Assembly: GCA_003024175.1 (NCBI GenBank)
Contig: MDYQ01000015.1
Coordinates: 124,001 to 188,000, forward strand
DNA length: 64,000 nucleotides
Source: Planoprotostelium fungivorum
Taxonomy: Eukaryota > Evosea > Variosea > Cavosteliida > Cavosteliaceae
Direction of reading: 5' to 3'
In this document: one piece after another, positions 45,280 through 59,734 of the stretch
Layout: every line of letters begins with the position of its first letter
How positions within the stretch are numbered: the first letter of the stretch is position 1
The notes under the pieces: model-generated
The model's input: the letters and a program-made list of their open reading frames with translations, nothing else
Databases searched by the model: none
Told to the model about the DNA's origin: nothing
Made by a program: the position numbers and the translations under genes

Positions 45280-45306
45280 GGCATGACCACCAAATTCATG
45301 ATGATT

Positions 45307-45620
45307 TCATAAATAAGTTACACCCACACACGCTCCTTGAGTCGTCTGTATTCCATTCAATATCACTTCAGCACGATCACCCACCTATAGAGTAGTGGCT
45401 GAGTAGTGGTGCAAGATTTTGTCATGGGTTGATGCAAATACCTGGATGGAAGAAAGCTGCTTTGCGAGCGAGAACAGACAATAAGAGGCGACTCACGGCG
45501 ATGGTATAAATACGGTTCTCGATGCTCTCTGTGACGGAGTCATATGGGACCTTGCGAAATAGAGGATACAATCCGTTGGGTTGCTTCAAAAAGAGGGACA
45601 GTATGGTGTCACCACGACAG
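45307..45620 (-). CDS. Possible small minus-strand gene, start not found
   Basis: On the minus strand, about 45620-45490 reads HACRGDTILSLFLKQPNG and then YPLFRKVPYDSVTESIENRI. An intron of about 113 bases would join YTIA to VGDRAEVILNGIQTTQGACV and GVTYL, with the stop at 45307. The joined sequence looks like real protein, but no ATG lies in frame in the first exon. Any upstream exon would overlap the first dynein exon on the other strand. I do not recognise it. It may be the 3' end of a gene overlapping the dynein start, or chance. Confidence 0.28.
45504..45511 (+). promoter_or_regulatory. TATA-like box upstream of the dynein gene
   Basis: TATAAATA stands at 45504-45511. If used, transcription would start near 45535, after the first in-frame ATG (45522), so translation would begin at 45606 or 45678. 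Confidence 0.4.
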
Positions 45621-45677
45621 GCGTGCTATTTATGGACGGTGAACCATTTTTTGGTTGAAGGAAGAATTGCAGAGGGG

Positions 45678-48600
45678 ATGTTGAGCTCACTTGAACGTTA
45701 CAACCGCAGCTCAAGCCGTCGCTCGGGCTTGTTGTTCTTGGATGGAAAGAACTCACCCAACGGTAACAAAGACAATCACGGCACTAAACCAGATTCGTCC
45801 GCGCCTTTAACAGGTCAAGACGTAGAGGCTGCAAACAATAGCATTCGAGTACTAGAGGAGACAAAACCAGTCGTATTCTTGGCGAATCAAACTGGCATCT
45901 TACCTCCAACAGCCAGGGCAGTTGCATTGGCCTCAGGTGCAGCACCCGCTAAAATCAGAGTGAGCAACCGAAAAAAGTCAACGATCTCAATTTTTACCAG
46001 CCGAAGACTTCACCGGGTACACATCTCCAACCACTCCGACATCAACACTCTGTCGTTATCGAAGAGGAAGATGACGAAGACATTGAAGGATGGGCGTTGG
46101 CTTCGCCTGCAAATCACAGTCCAAATAACAATCGTATGGAAGGCAACATGAATCTCCCTGGCAAGCCATTGAGTGCCACACGTTTACCACCTGTAAATAA
46201 GAACAACAAGATCACAGAATCTTCCAAGGTGGTCACATCACCCGAGTTGAGGAAGAGAAAGGATTCGCCTGCGAAGAACGGAAAGAAGATGAGCCCAGTG
46301 ATGTCACCTGAAAACAGTAGGATGCCGAGACCGAAGAAGGCCAGACAACTGAGAGAGGATCCAACAGACAAGGAGAACCCATTTTGGTTCATTCAGCTTG
46401 TGAAACGGAACCCAACGACCAACGAATTTGTCTATTTGATACCCATAGACAAAGACACGGCAGAGCACAATCCATACAATCTCAAGATCGTCCCGCACAG
46501 TATGGTCGACAACAACGATTTCTACACGATGAGCGCACAAGGAGTGACTCACATCATCAACGGAGTAGCTGGTGAGTCTACGTTACGGTGCACGGTATAA
46601 CCGTTCTGTAGATTTCACAGCATTAGATCAATGGGTCCACGAGTACCACCTTTTCAAGAAGATCATTCAGATACCACTGTTCCACCACTACAAGATGTGG
46701 AAGTCCTACTTCACTTGGAGGAAGAACGTTTGCTCCCGTAGAATGCACCACAACCAGACAGTTCTGGTATCGCAGCTCTTCTTGTGCAACAAACAGCTCA
46801 GCTCCTCTCTCCTTCGTCTCAGAGACGTCTGTCAGAATATCATCAAACTTCGGCTCTATCAAGTGGAGCCTGGTGAGAGGAACAAGAAGAGAAAGCTGAC
46901 GCTGTGCAGGGAAGGTGTACACGATGAATGAGTTTGTAGAAGCGCAGAACAACCACCGCGAAAAGATTCATGAAAAGCTAGAGCAGCATTTCAATGAGCT
47001 GAAAGCGATCGTCCTCAGGGCTTGTGAGGAGTCTCTGGTGGCCAACGGGTTCTTCGGTGGAGAACAAGACTACGAAGAAGAAGATCACACTGACCTGACA
47101 CCCACTCGTTCACCCTCTTCCAAGAGGTGGAACTCATTCCCCAACTCTCAATCCAATCGAGAGGTGACATCTACTCCTCTGTCTTATGTTCATCACCTGC
47201 AGGCTCGTGCGGTGGGTCTCATGCCTAAGAATCCAGCCATCAAGGAGAACAACCCTCTTCATTACACTCAACTCGCCGCAAAGAGAACGGAATGCCGTCG
47301 ATTGACCAGCTGTGAGTACCTTGAGATACAAAAAGATTGACTGCAACAGTCATTCGTCTCTCTGACTATCTTCTCATCGATGCACTCCACAGTCTGGCCC
47401 TATCTTCAGCAACAGATCTGTTGAGCATCTTCACAGAATCGAACAACTTTGTCCCCAAGCAGGGCGGTCTCGTGCAGAGCGACGGATGGGCGGACTTTCA
47501 GCTGAAGAAATCGCCTCATCCTTCTCTTCGCATCGATGTGGGATTCTCTGTCAATGCTATGAAATTCACTCCCAACCTCCACGGTTTCATCTCCACCATC
47601 TCCACCATCATCTCTTGCTTCACCGACACGGTTGTCTCCGTCCCTAAGCTCATCGCACATGTAATCCTTTCTTCTATTCATGAATTCCGATTTCGTCCTT
47701 CATCGATACCTAACTGACCCACGCAGCCCGAGTTCAAGCAATTCACACAACCAACGATCAGCGAACACTACGAGTATTCTGACATCGGAGAGGGCCTTGA
47801 TCTGAACACCATCATCGATGACGATGAAGCATTCTCTACCGTAGTATCATCCATCAAAGACCGATTGACTCAAGCTTTTGGCGCTGTGACACAGTACAGC
47901 CAGTCCTTCTCCCCCTATGTAGATATGTACATCGAGAACCAGAACCTCGATCTCAACGCAATTCGTGTCAACAAGGAGATCCCCTTGACATACTTCAAGG
48001 AGTCGATCACCAAGTACAAGTCACAGATCCATCTGATGAAACAGTGAGCTCTTCTTCTCAGTTTGAAAAGTAAACGAAACAGGATGCCGCTCTATTCTCA
48101 AGTGGGAATGACGGTAGTGGATAGCGTACACCTGAAGGAACTGTTGTCACCATCACCCAAGAGATGTCTCGAAGAGATCCAACGATTGATCCCAGAACTC
48201 GCCAGAATGAAGAACGAAGAACTTCTCTCCGACTTGAACACAGCCATGAGAACTCTCACATCGAACCCCCAGACTGTGGAGGAGTTTGTCGATTACCTAG
48301 AATTCCTCGGACACATCACTGACGCTCAAGAGGAGATCAGCAGCCGATTCAATGCAGTCACGGATATGTACGCCATGATGGACGAGTACCAGGTGAGCAT
48401 CACAAGTATTGCAATCATCTCTGTGACTCCAAAGGTTCCTGACTGATGCAGGTGACCATACCGGACGAAGAGTTCGCTCTGTACCAGACATTGAAGCCCG
48501 TCTATGAGAAGCTGAAGGAGGTGGTGGCAAGCAGTGAATCGAACAAGGACGATAAGATGAATAAGTTTGTGATCCAGTTGGAGCAGAGCATCGAGAAGCT

Positions 48601-51600
48601 GAGGAGTGGCATTCTGCAAGTGAGGACACAGGCACAGCATCCCATGGTGTCCAACCCAGCATCGGACATCTACGACGTGCAGGAGTACCTCAACGCCCTC
48701 TTTGCAAAGATCGAAGAGTGGAAGGCACTGGCAGAGAAGTACGCCAAGTATCAGGACATGTTCAAGGTGGAATTAGCTCAGTTTGACGACCTCGAAGAGA
48801 CGTGGAGGGATCTGGATCTGAAGAGAACTCTTTGGCAATCGCTGTCCGAGTGGATGGTAATGCAGGAAGAATGGAACAACGCCCCCTTCGAAACCATCGA
48901 CGCCGAGAGCATCAATTTGAAGGTGCAGTCCTACACCAAGACGGCCTTCCTGGTACAGAGAGGTCTGCCCTACAATCTCGTGGTCCTCAAGTTCAAGGAG
49001 ACGGTCGACGAGTTCAAGGTCTTCCTGCCCGTACTGTTGGATCTGAGGAATCAGTCCCTCAAGGCCAGACACTGGGAGCAGATCCAAGATGTCATCGGTC
49101 AGCGCATCGTCAGGGACAAGAATTTTACCCTGGGAGTACTGGTCGATCTGAAAGTGGTGGAGTACAAGGAAGAGATCAACATCATCTCCTCCAGCGCCAC
49201 CAACGAGGCTCTCCTCGAGGAGATGCTCAGAAAGATCGAGCACACTTGGGATCACACCGAGTTCACTGTCGTACAACCCAGAGAGAGCAAGGACTTTCAG
49301 GAGGTGAGAGAACGTGACCGAACGAGTGGAGTGAGACGTCACAGGCTCTTTACATCATATCTGGTGTGGATGAGATCATCATCATGCTCGAGGACTCTCA
49401 AGTGACGATCACCACCATCAGAGGATCCAGACACGCAGGTCCATTCAAGTCTCAAGTGGAAATGTGGGACAGACAGTTGGCCATCTTCGCAGAGACCCTG
49501 GATGAATGGATGACGTGCCAGAGGAATTGGTTGTACCTGGAGAGTATCTTTGGTGCCACGGACATCCAGAGACAAATGCCCGCAGAGTACAAGATCTTTG
49601 CTCTCGTGGACAAGAGTTGGAAGGATCTCATGAGAAAGACCAAGGACAACCCGAATGCTATCAGAGCTACCACGGCACACGGTGAGCTCTCATCTTACTG
49701 GAGTTTGTTTGATGTTAGTAGGTGTGCTGGAGATGTTACAGAACAATAATGTGCAGCTGGAGAAGATACAGAAGTCATTGGAGGACTATCTGGAGACGAA
49801 GCGGTTGGCCTTCGCACGATTCTACTTCCTCTCGAACGATGAATTACTTGAGATCCTCGCTCAGACGAAGAATCCTCACGCGGTTCAACCTCACCTGAAG
49901 AAGTGCTTCGACAACATCACCAAGTTAGAGTTCACCTCAGAGCCCAGAAGTGTGGACATCATAGCCATGATCTCCGGAGAAGGAGAGAGGTGAGAGGTTA
50001 CATCGTGAATTGTTCTCATCCAAGCAGAGTCGAATTGGGCAAACTGAAGGCCAGAGGAACAGTGGAGACGTGGCTGACTGGTGTCGAGCAAGGCATGGTG
50101 CAATCACTCAGGAGATTGACGAAACAGGCCACCTTAGAATACGATAGAAAGCCCAGAACGGAGTGGATCTTAGACTTCCCCGCACAAGTCATTCTCACGG
50201 CTTCTCAAATCGCATGGTGCAACCAAGTCACTGCCTGCCTCAATTCCGACGATCCTCGGGAGGCTTTGGAGTCCCTCAAGGAGCTCTCTATCCATCAATT
50301 ATCTCAGCTGGCAGAGTTGGTCCGTGGAGAATTGACACCCCTCAAGAGAGGTGTCATCGGTGCTCTCATCACCATCGATGTCCACGCCAGAAACATCTTG
50401 GACGATCTCATTCAGAAGAACGTCAGGTGAGTCAGTGGAGAGAGGAGAGGAGTGATTGTTTTAGGAGCGAAACGGACTTTGGTTGGACACAACAGTTGAG
50501 ATACTATTGGTCGGTCGAGGCGGATGATTGCATGGTGGTACAAAACTCTTTCCATCAGGCATACGGTTACGAATATCTCGGTTGCACTCAACGTCTGGTC
50601 CTCACACCTCTCACGGATAGGTGTTACATGACACTCACTGGTGCTCTTCATCTTCACTGTGGTGGTGCTCCTTCTGGTCCTGCCGGTGATCATCTCTTCT
50701 ATTCATTGATCTTCTAACGAGAGGAAAGGTACGGGTAAAACAGAGACAGTGAAGGACCTAGCCAAGGCACTTGGAAAACAGTGTGTGGTATTCAATTGCA
50801 GTGAGGGTTTGGACTATCAGATGATGGGACAGTTCTTCTCCGGTCTCGTACAGGCTGGAGCTTGGTGTTGCTTCGATGAGTTCAATCGTATCGACATTGA
50901 GGTGAACCGATCGTCCTCTCGTGAACTCATTCTTGGACCAGGTGTTGTCTGTCATCGCTCAACAGATCTTGACCATCAAAACTGCACTGGCCTCTCGATT
51001 GCTCCGGTTCAACTTCGAGGGCCGAGAGATTCGCATGAATAACACTTGTGGATTCTTCATCACGATGAATCCAGGATACGCAGGAAGAACTGAACTACCA
51101 GATAACCTCAAGTCACTCTTCAGACCCGTCTCCATGATGATTCCAGATTATGCTCTCATCGCCGAGATCATCTTGTTCTCTGAAGGATTCAAATCGGCCA
51201 ACATCCTCTCCAGGAAGATGATCCAACTGTACAAATTATCCTCAGAGCAGCTGTCTAAGCAGGATCACTACGATTTCGGTATGAGAGCCATCAAGTCTGT
51301 GCTGGTCATGGTACGTCGTTCATTCCTCTTCTTCACTGACGAGAGCAGGCCGGTTCTCTCAAGAGAGGAAATCCAGATCTGAGGGAAGACATCGTCTTGA
51401 TTCGATCCCTCCGTGATTCCAACATTCCCAAGTTCTTGGCTGAAGACATTCCTCTGTTCCAAGGTATTCTCGGTGATCTGTTCCCCGGTGTAGATCTTCC
51501 GGATGTCGACTACGGAAGATTGGCCTCAGCCATCCCCACGGCTCTCATTTCCATGGGACTTCAGGTATGTCCTCTATTCATCCATGAAATAGAGCATTCA

Positions 51601-54600
51601 CCAACGTGACTGTACTGAGAGACAAACAGCCTGTTCCGGCATTGATCACGAAGATCATCCAACTGTACGAGACGATGACGGTACGACACGGAGTGATGCT
51701 GGTGGGTAAGACAGGATGTGGAAAGACGACGTGCTACCGAGCCCTCGCTGAGGCCATGGGAGAGCTGAAGACGAAGGACGTCCACGACCCCACCTACCAG
51801 AAGGTGAACATCTTTGCCCTCAATCCAAAGTCCATCGACATCGGAGAGCTGTACGGAGAGTTCAACAAGTTCACGCACGAATGGACGGTGAGTGAGAGAG
51901 ATGCGAGTGGCACTGAAGGAGGGTCACAGGAGGGAATCGCTGCCAACATCGTTCGAAAGTGCGTGGCGGATAGTAGCCCCGTGCACAAATGGGTCGTCTT
52001 CGATGGACCAGTGGATGCCCTGTGGATCGAGAACATGAACACCGTGCTAGACGACAACAAGATGCTGTGTCTCAACAATGGACAGCGTATCAAGCTCACA
52101 TCCAGCATGCACCTCATCTTTGAGGTAGAGGACCTCCGTGTGGCATCACCCGCCACCGTCTCTCGTTGTGGAATGGTCTTTATCCAACCTGAAGTCGTGG
52201 GATGGAGGCCTCTCGTCCTCTCGTGGATCAACGCCATGCCCTCCCACATCCCACAGAACATTCGAGACCACATCTACTCCCTCTTCGATTTGTACGTGGA
52301 CACTGGACTCCACTGCGTACGCACCCAGTGCAAGGAGATCATATCCTCAGTGGACGTCAACTTGGTGTCCTCCCTGATGCACCTCTTCACTTCCATGTTC
52401 GACGAAGAGTCGGGCGTCAACTTCAAGGACGAATTTGAGGATCTGAAGCATGTGGTCAACTTGATCTTCGTCTTCTGTTATGTCTGGTCCATCGGAGGAA
52501 ACATCGAGGTCTCCTCTCAGGACATCTTTGACTCCTACGCCAGAGAGCAGTTTGAGTCCTTGGTGCCCATACCGGGAACTCAGACCATCTACTACTACTA
52601 CGTGGACATGCAATCGAAGGCTTTGGCCAAGTGGTCCGACCAAGTTCCAGACTTCCAGTGAGTCCTTCGTTTCGAAAGTACAACCTCTGACGACTATAGG
52701 TATGACCCAAAGATTCCATACTTCCAGATGATTGTCCCCACAGTGGATTCTGTGAGATACACCTTCCTGATGAACCGATTGATGAAGGTTAACCGGCCCG
52801 TTCTCTTCTCTGGAGGCACCGGAGTGGGAAAGACATCGATCATTACCGATCAACTCTTCCACGGCAACCACAACGGTTCCATCATCCCCGTCACCATCAA
52901 CTTTACTGCCCGAACGTCATCCAAGAGGACACAAGAATTATTCGAGTCCAAGTTGGAGAAGAAGAGGAAGACTCTGCTGGGAGCCCCCGTGGGGAAGAAG
53001 GTGGTCCTCTTCATCGACGACATCAACATGCCACAACTGGACACTTACGGTGCATCACCTCCCATCGAGTTGTTGAGACAGTACCTCGACATGAATGGTT
53101 TCTACGATCGCTACAAGCTCTTCTGGAAGGACGTACAAGACGTGTACCTCATCGCAGCCTGTGGTGAACCAGGTGAGAGGATGCCACAGTTTCCATCTGA
53201 CGAGAGAAGGTGGAGGCAGAAACCCGATGACTCCCAGATTCTTGAGGCACTTCAACATGCTGGCTCTACCCACACCCTCCGAAGACTCACTGCAGAGAAT
53301 CTTCGGTTCGATCATGAAGGGATTTTTGGAGAACGGAAACTTCAACGAAGAGATTCAAGGGTTCGGAAAGAAGATCGTCAACGCTAGTGTGGATCTATAC
53401 ACTCGCATCTGCAAGGAGCTCCTGCCCACACCTGCCAAATCTCATTACACGTTCAACCTGAGAGATCTCAGCAAGGTATTCCAAGGAGTGCTGCAAGTGA
53501 AAAGAACCTCCGTGAACAACATCCAAGGCATGGCCAGATTGTGGATTCACGAGGCCATGAGAGTCTTCCACGATCGTCTCATCGATAACGACGACCGTCT
53601 CTACTTCACTCAGTTGATCTGTGAGTTGATTCGCAGGCATTTTGACCTCCCGTGGACCCATCAATCCCTCTTCGAGGCCACTCGACCCATCATGTTTGGA
53701 GACTACATGAGGCATGGGTTCGACTCCCTCTACGAAGAGATCACAGACTACGACAAGCTGCTCAACACTCTCGATAACTACCTGGAGGGCTACAACATCA
53801 ACTCGACCAGCAATTCGATGAAGTTAATCTTCTTCAAGGATGCCGTGGAACATCTCTCTCGTATCTCCCGTATCATTCGACAACCCAGAGGTAACGCACT
53901 GTTGGTGGGCATAGAGGGATGTGGTAAGAGATCTCTCACCCGCTTGGCCTGTCACATGGCCGACTACACCTACTTCCAGATCGAGTTGAACAAGAACGTG
54001 AGTCCTTATCCTTCAGCTCATCCACTCATCCTCTTCAGTACGGAACGTCCGAGTTCCGGGATGATCTGAAGAAATTGTACCACACGGCGGGAGTGCAAGG
54101 AACACCGGTGGTCTTCTCTCTCAGCGACTCTCACATCGCTCAAGAGTCCTTCCTGGAGGACGTCAACAATGTTCTCAACTCGGGTGAAGTTCCAAACTTG
54201 TTCGAGCCAGACGAATACGAGAAGATCCTCAATCTGATGACACCCGTTGCAAAGTCGGCAGGAATACCCGAGCAGAGGGATCTCATCTTCTCCTATTTCA
54301 TTCGTAGGGTACAAGAGAACCTTCACATCGTCATCAGCATGTCCCCCGTCGGTGACAACTTCAGGTAATCACTCATTCATCATTCTCCTCTTCTTTTTCT
54401 TCATCTCTCCTTTATCTCGTTCATTGCTTATTCGTTTCTCAGGAGGAGATGCCGTATGTTCCCTTCATTGGTCAACTGCTGTACAATCGATTGGTTCAGT
54501 GAATGGCCTGCGGAGGCTCTCCTGGCCGTTTCCACACAATTTGTAAGTATATGACGTTCCTTTCCTCACTGAAATCCATTAGTTGGTCAATGTTGAATTG

Positions 54601-57600
54601 GGCAGTGCAGAGACAAAAGAGAAGATCTCAGAGATGTGTGTCAGTGTGCACCAACAGGTGAGAAGATCGACGAGGAAAGATCTGATGAGATCTGATGAAT
54701 GTCAGGTGACAGAGATGGCTGAGAGATACTATGGAGAGGTCAGGAGAAGATTCTACACGACGCCTTCAGGCTATTTGGAGTTGATCAATCTCTTTGTCAT
54801 CATGCTGGAAAAGAAGAGACACGAGTTTGATTCCAATCGAGGAAAGTTATCGAAGGGTCTGGAGCAGTTGGGAAAGACGAACGAAGTGGTGACGGAGATG
54901 CAAAGTAAACTCTCCAATCTGCAACCCGAACTGGAGTACAAAGCCATCGAGAACGAGAAGTTACTGGAGCGCATCAAACAAGAACAGACCACAGCCGATG
55001 CCGTGAAGAAGGTGAGGTGAGAGGTGAAGAGAAGGATGCTGAAGAGATGAGGTGGTCATGCAAGAAGAAGCCGAAGTGAAGAAGCAGACGACAGAGATCG
55101 AGGCCTTAGCTGATGAGGCGAAGAGAGACCTCGATGAAGCCATACCCGCACTGGATGCAGCCGTGAGGGCTCTGAATGCCCTGAACAAGACAGATATCTC
55201 CGAAGTCAAGTCCTTCCCCAAACCACCCGAACTGGTCTCTTTCGTCATGGAGGCCGTGTGTGTCCTCCTGCAGGCGCCCGACACCAAGTGGCAGACGGCA
55301 AAGACCATCTTGTCTGATCCCAAGTTCTTGACCCGACTGATCAACTACGACAAGGACCACATCCCAGAGAATGTTCTGAAGAGACTGAGGAAGTACACGG
55401 AGAACCCGCAGTTCGAGCCAAATGCGGTGGCCAAACATTCTGCTGCAGCGAAGAGCATCTGCATGTGGGTGAGAGCCATGGAGATGTACTCCAAGATCTT
55501 CAAGGCGGTGGAGCCCAAGAGACAGAGAGTCGAAGAGGCCTCAGCCATGCTAGAAGCCTCACAGAGCAAATTGGCAGAGAAGCAAGAGAGACTCCACGAC
55601 ATCGAAGAGAAGCTGGCAGGCTTGAAGAGATCGTACGAGAAGTCCATCGCAGACAAGAGCAAGCTCCAAGACACGATCTCCATCACATCCACTAGACTGG
55701 AGAGAGCTTCGAAGATTACGGAAGGTCTGTCAGGAGAGCAAGTGAGATGGGCCCAGACGCTGCAGACCCTCGATTCACAGAAGAACCACATCGTCGGTAA
55801 CACCTTTATCGCTGCAGCCTGCGTGGCCTACGCTGGTGTCTTCACCATGAACTACCGACAAGAATTGGAGAAGATGTGGTCCACTCTGTGTCGATCCAAC
55901 AACATTCCCATCTCCTCAGACTTTTCTCTCCAGAATGTTCTGTCAGATCCTGTGCAGGTGAGATCGGTGTCATGCATCGGTGATGACCACGTCAGGTGCG
56001 AGATTGGCAGGTGTGGGGCTTACCCTCGGATAACTTGTCAGTGGACAATGCCATCTTGGCTACGAACGGAAGGAGGTGGCCCCTCATGATCGATCCTCAG
56101 GGACAAGCCAACCGATGGATCCGCAACATGGAGTCCAGGAACTCACTGAAGGTAAGAGGGAGAGAGTGAAGAGGAGACTGAATGAGAGTAGATCTTGAAA
56201 CCTAGCGAGCCCAATTTCATGAGAACACTGGAGGGTGCAATTCGAACGGGCCAGCCCGTATTGATCGAAGAGCTGGGCGAGCTTCTGGATCCCAGTCTTG
56301 AGCCCGTTCTAATGCGTCAAACCTTCAAGCAGGGTGGAAGGTGAGGAGTATAAGAGAAGAAGAGAGGGTGAAGAGAGACAGGCACATGTTGAGATTGGGC
56401 GATGTGGATGTGGACTATGATAAGAACTTCAGATTGTACATGACCACCAAGTTACCCAACCCACACTTCCTTCCCAACGTGTGCATCCGAACGATGATCA
56501 TCAACTTCACGGTGACGATGAGAGGATTGGAGGATCAATTGCTGGGTGAAGTCGTGGCCAAGGAGAGGCCCGAAGTGGAAGAGAAGCGAAATGGATTAGT
56601 TCTGGGCCTGTCTGCCGACAAGAAACAATTGAAGGACATTGAAGATAAGATTCTCAAGGTTATCTACCAAGCAGAAGGAAACATTCTGAATGACGAGGTG
56701 AGAAGGAGGAGAAGAGGAGAGCTGAGAGAGACAGGTTCTCATCAACACGCTCAACGAAGCCAAGACAACATCATCGATCATTACTGTGCGTGTGGCCGAA
56801 GCAGAGGATACGGAGAAGAAGATCAACGCGCTGCGTGAGACCTACCGAAGTGTGGCCGTGAGAGGAAGTATCCTCTACTTCTGCACCGCAGACATGGGCA
56901 CCATCGATTCCATGTACCAGTATTCCCTCTCGTACTTCTCATCACTCTACAACTCGGTCATCGATTCCACGGCCAAGTCCACGAATCTAGAGAAGAGGCT
57001 CTCTGCATTGACCCTGAACATGACCCGCACCATCTTCTACTCCGTCTCTCGAGGTCTCTTCGAAGAGCACAAACTCCTCTACGCATTCTCCATCTGCAGT
57101 CAGATCCTCAAGTCATCGGGAGATATCACTCAGGACGAGTGGAATGCATTCCTGAGAGGACCACAGCAGATGATGACAGAGGAGAAAGAAGAGTCCGACA
57201 TAGAGGGACCCTCGTGGATGACCTCTCAGGCATGGGATGCACTGGGTATCTACGAGAAGAACATCGCTGGCTTCGAGGGAATCCGACAACACATACTGGG
57301 TCACGCCAAAGAATGGTCTGACATCTTCAAGAACAGCACGGAACCACACAAGGAGCCCCTTCCCGGTAGATACAATACTTCCCTCTCTTCATTCCGCCAC
57401 CTCCTGCTCATCAAGGTGATTCCTCAGTCCTTATGTCATCTCATTAACTCTCGACAGACACTGAGAGAGGAGAAGATGGTGTTTGCCATGACCGAATTTG
57501 TGGACAAGTCCCTCGGAAAAGAATTTGTGGATCCACCTCCACTGGATCTGGCTGCCGCATTCAGAGGAACGAGCCCCACCATCCCTCTCATCTTCGTCTT

Positions 57601-59580
57601 GTCTCAGGGTGCCGACCCTACAGGCTCTCTGCTGAGATTAGCCAAGGAGAGAAATTGGGAGGAGAGACTGCACATTGTGTCTCTGGGTCAAGGTCAGGGA
57701 CCCCACGCTTCAGCTCTCATCGACAGGGCCACGAAGACGGGTGATTGGGTCTTGCTGCAGAATTGTCACTTGGCTATCTCCTGGATGCCTGCACTGGAGA
57801 AGATCGTTCAACAGCTCGCCGATTCCGATGTTCATCCCGATTTCCGACTCATCCTCAGTTCGATGCCCAGTCAAAAGTTCCCCGTCTCTATCTTACAGAA
57901 CGGTGTCAAGGTGAGAAGAGCGTTCATGATGCAGTGCTGAGAGAGACAGATCACATCAGAGCCACCGAAGGGACTGAAGGCGAACCTCGCCAGATCCTTT
58001 GCTGACTTCACGGAGGCTTGGTACGAAGAATCAATGTCGAAGTTACCTTGGAAGAAACTCCTCTTCGGTCTGTGCTTCTTCCACGCCATGATCCAGGAGA
58101 GAAAGAAGTACGGTGCATTGGGCTGGAACGTCAAATACGAATTCAACCAATCGGACCTCGAAGTGGCCTCTGAGACCCTTCGAATGTACCTACAAGATGG
58201 AAATCCTACACCCTGGGAGGCTCTTCTACACCTCACGGGAGACATCTTCTACGGTGGTCGTGTGACCGATGAGTGGGACCGAAGATGCCTCAAGGCCATT
58301 CTCAACAGGTGATATATAAGACCTCAACCTTTCTGATGATGGTAGGTTCTATTCACCACAGATTCTAGACGACAGCTACCTCTTCTCCCCCAGTGGAATC
58401 TACAAGGCACCCGTGGAAGGAAGTCTGACGGCAACGAGGAATTACATCGACAAACTGCCCCTGGCTGACTCCCCCGAGATCTTTGGATTGGACGACAACG
58501 CCAACATCACATACCAAATCAACGAGAGTCAGAAGGTCATGGGACAGCTGCTATCCACTCAACCGAGGTTGGTCAACATGACAGGAAAGACGAGCGATCA
58601 GGAATTGGTGGCCCAACTGGCTAAAAAGATCATAGAAGGACTTCCCTCTCCACTGAATCTATCGAGGGAAGACATGCACGAGTCTCTGCTGGTACAAAAC
58701 AGTAACGGAGCATTGAGCAGCTACACCACTGTCCTCCTTCAAGAGTCTGCTCGGTTCAATCGTCTCCTCTCCATCATTCGAGAGTCGATGATACAGCTGG
58801 GACAGGCCGTACAGGGTCTGTTGGTCATGTCGGCTTCTCTTGAGAAGGTAGACTCCATGCAGCTTGTGTAAATCGATTGATATCTCACACTTGCAGGTGT
58901 TCTCTTCCCTTCTTGATAATCAAGTGCCAGACGTGTGGCAGAAGGAGGCGTATGCATCAAGACATGTGCTCAGTGACTGGATTGTTGATCTCACACGAAG
59001 AGTTTCCTTCTTCCGCAATTGGATGTCTAATGGTCAGCCTGCTGCCTTCTGGCTACCTGGCTTCTTCTACCCTCAAAGTTTCTTATCGGCCGTACTACAA
59101 TCCCACGCGAGAAAGCACAACTTACCGATCGATTCTCTCAATTTTGATTACGAGGTGAGCACGATAATATTGCGATTTTCCTTTGTCTCACGCTCGCAGG
59201 TTGTCGACTGTCCTGTTGGGGAGTTGACTCCACCCGAAGATGGAACGTACATCTGGGGTCTGTTCTTAGAGGGAGCACAATGGAAGGACGGTCAATTATC
59301 CGAGGCAGGGCCTGGAGACATGTACTCACAAATGCCCCCACTTCACTTGATTCCCAAACAAAACCACACTCATCCTTCCACCGGTCATTACCTGTGCCCC
59401 ATTTACCGAACACCCGAGAGAGCGGGTGCTCTGCTGACCACGGGACATTCTACAAACTACATCACAGCCGCCACCTTAAAGACAGATGTAGACCCTGACT
59501 ATTGGATTCTCAAGGGCACAGCCCTCCTCTGTCAGATCCCTGGTCTTGATCTTCCCCGACAGAAGACGAACAAGAAATAA
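45678..59580 (+). CDS. Axonemal inner-arm dynein heavy chain (DNAH1/DNAH6-like)
   Basis: This is the motor of a single-headed inner arm of the flagellar axoneme. The start is taken at 45678 ([20 protein letters not shown]); in-frame ATGs at 45606 and 45522 are possible. The tail has [20 protein letters not shown] and [13 protein letters not shown], typical of the single-headed class. AAA1 has [20 protein letters not shown], split by an intron (50686-50728). AAA2 has [21 protein letters not shown]3 [16 protein letters not shown], and AAA4 [17 protein letters not shown], where most relatives have GVGGSGRQSLTR. Coiled-coil stalk arms (about 54790-55010 and 55500-55740) flank the microtubule-binding tip. 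The C-terminal region ends [31 protein letters not shown] and KGTALLCQI, with the stop at 59580. About forty introns; roughly 4,100 residues, full length. It implies flagella. Confidence 0.93.
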
Positions 59581-59734
59581 ATGGTTCATCTTGTGGCCAT
59601 TTCATTACATCCCCCACATCATCATCTAGTCGATGAAGATGTTCCAGCCGATCTCATGGGATTGTATAATGAGGGAGTCAAAGAGGCACCGTTACTACAA
59701 TCTTCTTCTCATGTATTCACTCTATTCAGAAGAT

